Source: Hyphomicrobiales bacterium (GTDB lineage Bacteria; Pseudomonadota; Alphaproteobacteria; Rhizobiales; Rhizobiaceae). From it: a DNA stretch of 64,000 nt. Below the pieces are notes generated by a model. It ran no database searches, was not told the DNA's origin, and saw nothing but the letters and a program-made list of their open reading frames with translations. Positions 61,177 through 64,000 of this stretch are shown piece after piece. The position numbers and the translations under genes were made by a program. The number at the start of each line of letters is the position of its first letter. The stretch's first letter is position 1. The DNA lies in assembly GCA_900468535.1 (NCBI GenBank), contig UBTY01000026.1:176646-240645 (forward strand). Direction: 5' to 3'.

Positions 61177-61206
61177 GGAGCCGCGCCCTGTGCGCGGCTC
61201 CTGCTT
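61177..61206 (-). terminator. Hairpin between degP and the response regulator gene
   Basis: GGAGCCGCG with CGCGGCTCC (61177-61185 with 61193-61201), a 9-bp stem. On the minus strand it follows the degP stop codon and is followed by TTTCC. It could terminate most degP transcripts or attenuate read-through into the two-component genes. Confidence 0.6.
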
Positions 61207-61220
61207 TCGGGCGGGGAGGA

Positions 61221-62789
61221 TTAGCCCTGACCGTCGAGCGGAAGGGCAACGAAGCGGCTGCCGTCCTTCGACTGGATCTGGAAGAGCGCGCGGGTGCGCC
61301 CGTCCTTCTTTGCCTGGTTCAGCAACTTGACGACATCATCGGCGGTGGAGATTTCCTGGTTGTTGACCGAGGTAATCGTCTCGCCTTCCTTGATGCCCTT
61401 GTCGGCTGCGTCCGAGTTCGGATCGATACCGGTGATCTGCAGGCCCTTGCCGTCATCCGAAGGACCAACCGTCAGACCGAGGTCGGCAAGCGCCTTTTCG
61501 GAGGCAGGAGTCTGCGTTTCCGGTGCCTGATCGCCGGTGTCGTTCGAAGCGTCCTTCTGGTCAGCCGGCAGCGTGCCGAGTTCGACCTGCAAGGACTGCG
61601 CCTTGCCGGAGCGCCAGATCGAGAGTTCGACCTTCTTGCCAGGCTGCATAGCACCGATCCGACGGCTGAGATCGCGGGCATCCTTGACCGTTTCGCCGTT
61701 GACGGCGGTGACGACGTCGCCAGCCTTCATGCCAGCCTTCTCACCGGGCGTACCCGCCTGAGCGGAGACGACAAGCGCACCGCTTGCCTCCGAAAGGCCG
61801 AGCGAGTCAGCGATATCCTTGGTGACCGGCTGGATCTGGACACCGAGGTAGCCGCGGGATACCTGGCCATCCTTCATGAGGTCGGCAACAACGTCCTTTG
61901 CAGTGGACGCCGGAATTGCGAAGGCGATGCCGACGCTGCCGCCCGACGGCGAGAAGATGGCGGTGTTGATACCGACGACTTCGCCGTTGAGGTTGAAGGT
62001 CGGACCACCCGAGTTGCCCCGGTTCACGGCGGCGTCGACCTGCAGGTAATCGTCGTAAGGGCCGGAGCCGATATCGCGACCGCGAGCCGAAACGATACCT
62101 GCCGTCACCGTGCCACCGAGACCGAACGGGTTACCGACCGCAACAACCCAGTCACCGACGCGGACGTTATGATCGTCAGCCCAGTTGACGTAGGTGAACT
62201 TGCGTCCCTTGGCATCGACCTTGAGGACCGCGAGATCGGTGCGCGGGTCCTTGCCGATCAGTTTGGCGTCGAGTTCGGTACCGTCGTTCATGACCGCAAC
62301 GAAGGCGCTGCCGTCGGAAACGACGTGGTTGTTGGTGACGATATAGCCGTCTTCGGAGATGAAGAAACCGGAGCCCTGAGCGACCGGGCGCAGACGACCC
62401 TTGCTGTCAGGCTGAGCGAACGGCTTGCCGGGAGGACCGCCGCGATGACCCTGAGGGCCCTGCTCGCCGAACTGGCGGAAGAACGGCTTCAGCGCATCAG
62501 GCAGGTCGTCGAAACCACGGCCGTTGAAATCGAACGAGAAACCATTGCCTTCATCGTCGGCCACCGGCTTGATCCGGCTTTCGACGCGAACGGATACGAC
62601 AGCCGGGGAAACGGCATCGACGACGTTTGCGAAACTCGGAACGGACGGCGCCTGGACCTTCACTGCTTCGGCATAGGAGGACGTGATCTGGAGGGGAATA
62701 CCGGTTGCAAGCACCGCAGCGGCAAGACCCGCGACGGTCGAGGCCTTCAGCGCGGTACTGAGCGACGGAGCTTTGATATTCTTGAGCAT
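61221..62789 (-). CDS. degP: Periplasmic serine protease DegP/HtrA (Do-like)
   Basis: A 522-residue envelope protease and chaperone. An N-terminal signal peptide (about 1-41, ending ITSSYAEA) is followed by the trypsin-like domain with the triad His in IVTNNHVVSDG (about 142), Asp in RTDLAVLKVD (about 172) and Ser in VNRGNSGGPTFN (about 247). Two PDZ domains follow (about 300-390 and 420-510). A Gly/Pro/Phe-rich loop (FFRQFGEQGPQGHRGGPPG) precedes the catalytic domain, as in other rhizobial DegP. The ATG at 62789 follows AAGGTG. Upstream of a two-component pair on the same strand. Confidence 0.96.
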   Translation of the reverse strand: MLKNIKAPSLSTALKASTVAGLAAAVLATGIPLQITSSYAEAVKVQAPSVPSFANVVDAVSPAVVSVRVESRIKPVADDEGNGFSFDFNGRGFDDLPDALKPFFRQFGEQGPQGHRGGPPGKPFAQPDSKGRLRPVAQGSGFFISEDGYIVTNNHVVSDGSAFVAVMNDGTELDAKLIGKDPRTDLAVLKVDAKGRKFTYVNWADDHNVRVGDWVVAVGNPFGLGGTVTAGIVSARGRDIGSGPYDDYLQVDAAVNRGNSGGPTFNLNGEVVGINTAIFSPSGGSVGIAFAIPASTAKDVVADLMKDGQVSRGYLGVQIQPVTKDIADSLGLSEASGALVVSAQAGTPGEKAGMKAGDVVTAVNGETVKDARDLSRRIGAMQPGKKVELSIWRSGKAQSLQVELGTLPADQKDASNDTGDQAPETQTPASEKALADLGLTVGPSDDGKGLQITGIDPNSDAADKGIKEGETITSVNNQEISTADDVVKLLNQAKKDGRTRALFQIQSKDGSRFVALPLDGQG

Positions 62790-63015
62790 AAGTGGCACCT
62801 TCTTCGTTTTACATCGACAGGACCGGCAGTCACCGGATCGGCTGATGAACGAAGATATAGGACGGCACACCTTACTGCGAACTGTCCGAGCGATGAAAAA
62901 TTCGTAATGTACGACGCTTTCGATGTCACTTGCGGCCCGAACCGACCGATGTTCGGTGTCGACGCGTTGCGCGCGAACCGCTATGGATGCGCCGACCCCA
63001 CGGACACCGACGCCA

Positions 63016-64000
63016 ATGAGCCACGCAATTTCGACCGCAGATTTCGCGCCCGATACGGCGGCCATAGCCGCCGTCATCATCGGCGTGACCGCTTTTGCCG
63101 TTGCGCAGGGCTTGACCTACCCGCTGATTTCGCTGGTTCTCGAACACCAGAATGTCCCGCAGAGCCTGATCGGCTTCAACGCCGGCTGCTTTGCTGCAGG
63201 GCTGGGGACGGCAACATTTGCGGTCGGGGTACTGACGCGTCTCGTGCGCGGCGACCGGCTGATCGTCGGCGGTCTGGTCGGCTGCGCGCTCAGCCTTTCG
63301 GTTTTCGCGACTTTCGACAGCTTTTGGGTGTGGTGTCTCGCGCGCTTCTCACTGGGAGTCTGCGTCAGCCTGATCTTCATGCTTAGCGAGGCCTGGCTCA
63401 ACACCGCCTGTCCTGATCGCCTGCGCGGTCGCATTTCGGGGCTCTATGGTGCCGGCATGTGCGGAGGCTTTGCCGCCGGCCCTCTCGCAATTCCGCTTTT
63501 CGGCACGAAGAACGGTTTCGCCTTCGCCCTTCTCGCCGTCTACGTTGCCTGCGTCGCTTTCCTCACCGTGATACTGACCCGAAAGGCGCGCACCCAGCCA
63601 GAGCAGGCTGTTTCCGGCGCTCTGTTCAGCTTTGTTCGCCGCGCGCCATTGCTGGTCGGCATGGTCGCCGCTTTCGCGATTGCGGACATCGCCGCCATTT
63701 CCGCGATGCCAGTCTATTTCGTGCGGCTCGGCTATTCCGAGTCGTTCGCCGCCGTCAGCGTCACGATCCTCGCCCTACCGACGGCGTTGGCCCAACCGCT
63801 TGTCGGCTGGTTTCTCGACAAGACGTCGCGCACGGGAGTAGCTCTCTTTTCGGCGATCACCGCCGGTCTGAGCTTTATCGCGATTCCTTTTCTGGAATCA
63901 CAGGCCGCAATCCTGATTGCGTTCGGCATCATGGGGACCGCAAGCTTTTCGCTCTACACCTGCGCCCTGACAATCCTCGGGGAACGCTTCGCGGGCGAGG
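63016..64000 (+). CDS. MFS transporter (YcaD-like), 3' truncated by window
   Basis: Open to the window end, 328 residues visible. Helices begin at about 15 (AAIAAVIIGVTAFAVAQGL), and the pattern PLISLVLEHQNVPQSLIGFNAG, LARFSLGVCVSLIFMLSEAWLN and RLRGRISGLYGAGMCGGFAAGPL resembles the YcaD/UMF group of major facilitators. At least nine helices are visible. The start is either ATG 63016 or an in-frame ATG at 62983; neither has a good ribosome binding site. Divergent from degP. Substrate unknown. Confidence 0.85.
   Translation, partial: MSHAISTADFAPDTAAIAAVIIGVTAFAVAQGLTYPLISLVLEHQNVPQSLIGFNAGCFAAGLGTATFAVGVLTRLVRGDRLIVGGLVGCALSLSVFATFDSFWVWCLARFSLGVCVSLIFMLSEAWLNTACPDRLRGRISGLYGAGMCGGFAAGPLAIPLFGTKNGFAFALLAVYVACVAFLTVILTRKARTQPEQAVSGALFSFVRRAPLLVGMVAAFAIADIAAISAMPVYFVRLGYSESFAAVSVTILALPTALAQPLVGWFLDKTSRTGVALFSAITAGLSFIAIPFLESQAAILIAFGIMGTASFSLYTCALTILGERFAGE

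Noticed and set aside
61134..63386. A 750-codon open frame antisense to degP
   Set aside because: degP has a full catalytic triad and PDZ domains on the other strand. The long antisense frame is an effect of high GC at third positions.
1..64000. CRISPR array, insertion sequence, prophage or toxin-antitoxin module
   Set aside because: I looked for regularly spaced repeats, terminal inverted repeats with transposase frames, phage structural genes and paired small toxin-antitoxin frames, and found none.

Overview
The window is 64 kb of GC-rich chromosomal DNA from an alphaproteobacterium of the family Rhizobiaceae, most likely a Rhizobium or Ensifer/Sinorhizobium strain. Evidence for this is a RopA-type porin, an iol cluster in the order iolY / iolR-iolC-iolD-iolE-iolB, PleC next to GlnE, a DegP-response regulator-kinase unit, a host-attachment family protein, and a rhizobial palindromic intergenic repeat. 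The order pepN-pleC-glnE-kinase-regulator-degP matches what I recall of the Sinorhizobium meliloti chromosome; that is memory, not a search. I see no transposase, integrase, phage gene or CRISPR array. The content looks like ordinary core and near-core genome.

Layout. 0-5 kb: the 3' end of a lytic transglycosylase gene, an alpha/beta hydrolase, a porin, tRNA-Ser(GCU) and a ferredoxin-reductase-like flavoprotein. 5-13 kb: inositol catabolism, with a Gfo/Idh/MocA dehydrogenase (iolY-like) divergent from the RpiR repressor gene iolR, followed by iolC (kinase-aldolase fusion), iolD, iolE and iolB. iolG and iolA are not in the window and must lie elsewhere. 13-22 kb: a MATE pump, a glyoxalase-superfamily protein, two small PilZ-type proteins flanking a host-attachment protein and a DUF2177 membrane protein, a HisC-like aminotransferase, small exported proteins and AMP nucleosidase. 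21.8-24.1 kb: three tandem DGPF/YCII genes and an ECF42-type sigma factor, with a matching promoter in front. 24-28 kb: a polyprenyl-phosphate sugar pathway (GT2 plus GT39) divergent from a flippase-like membrane protein. 27.6-30.5 kb: a divergent pair for putrescine or other amine use (class III aminotransferase, gamma-glutamylputrescine synthetase-like enzyme). 30.5-41 kb: diacylglycerol kinase family protein, MFS exporter, HxlR regulator with a divergent quinone reductase, MgtE, an Lrp/EamA pair, and ETF-ubiquinone oxidoreductase with a GNAT enzyme, then an SDR. 41-48 kb: an RND efflux pair, a YegD-like Hsp70 and a uracil-DNA glycosylase family protein. 48-50 kb: a poorly characterised regulator-like gene, a small gene candidate and an EamA exporter. 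50.6-64 kb: pepN, pleC, glnE, a two-component system, degP and a truncated MFS gene.

The most interesting signals are regulatory. They are a set of GGAA-N6-TTCC-type IolR operators, one overlapping the iolR stop codon; an ECF42-type promoter before the DGPF operon; a long hairpin that buries the ribosome binding site of an EamA exporter; and a leader before mgtE whose segments could pair in two exclusive ways, one of them covering the ribosome binding site. A 59-residue secreted protein gene and a second small gene candidate lie in stretches that a 60-residue cut-off or a conservative gene caller could miss. No dramatic new system is evident, and all functions are inferred from sequence alone.
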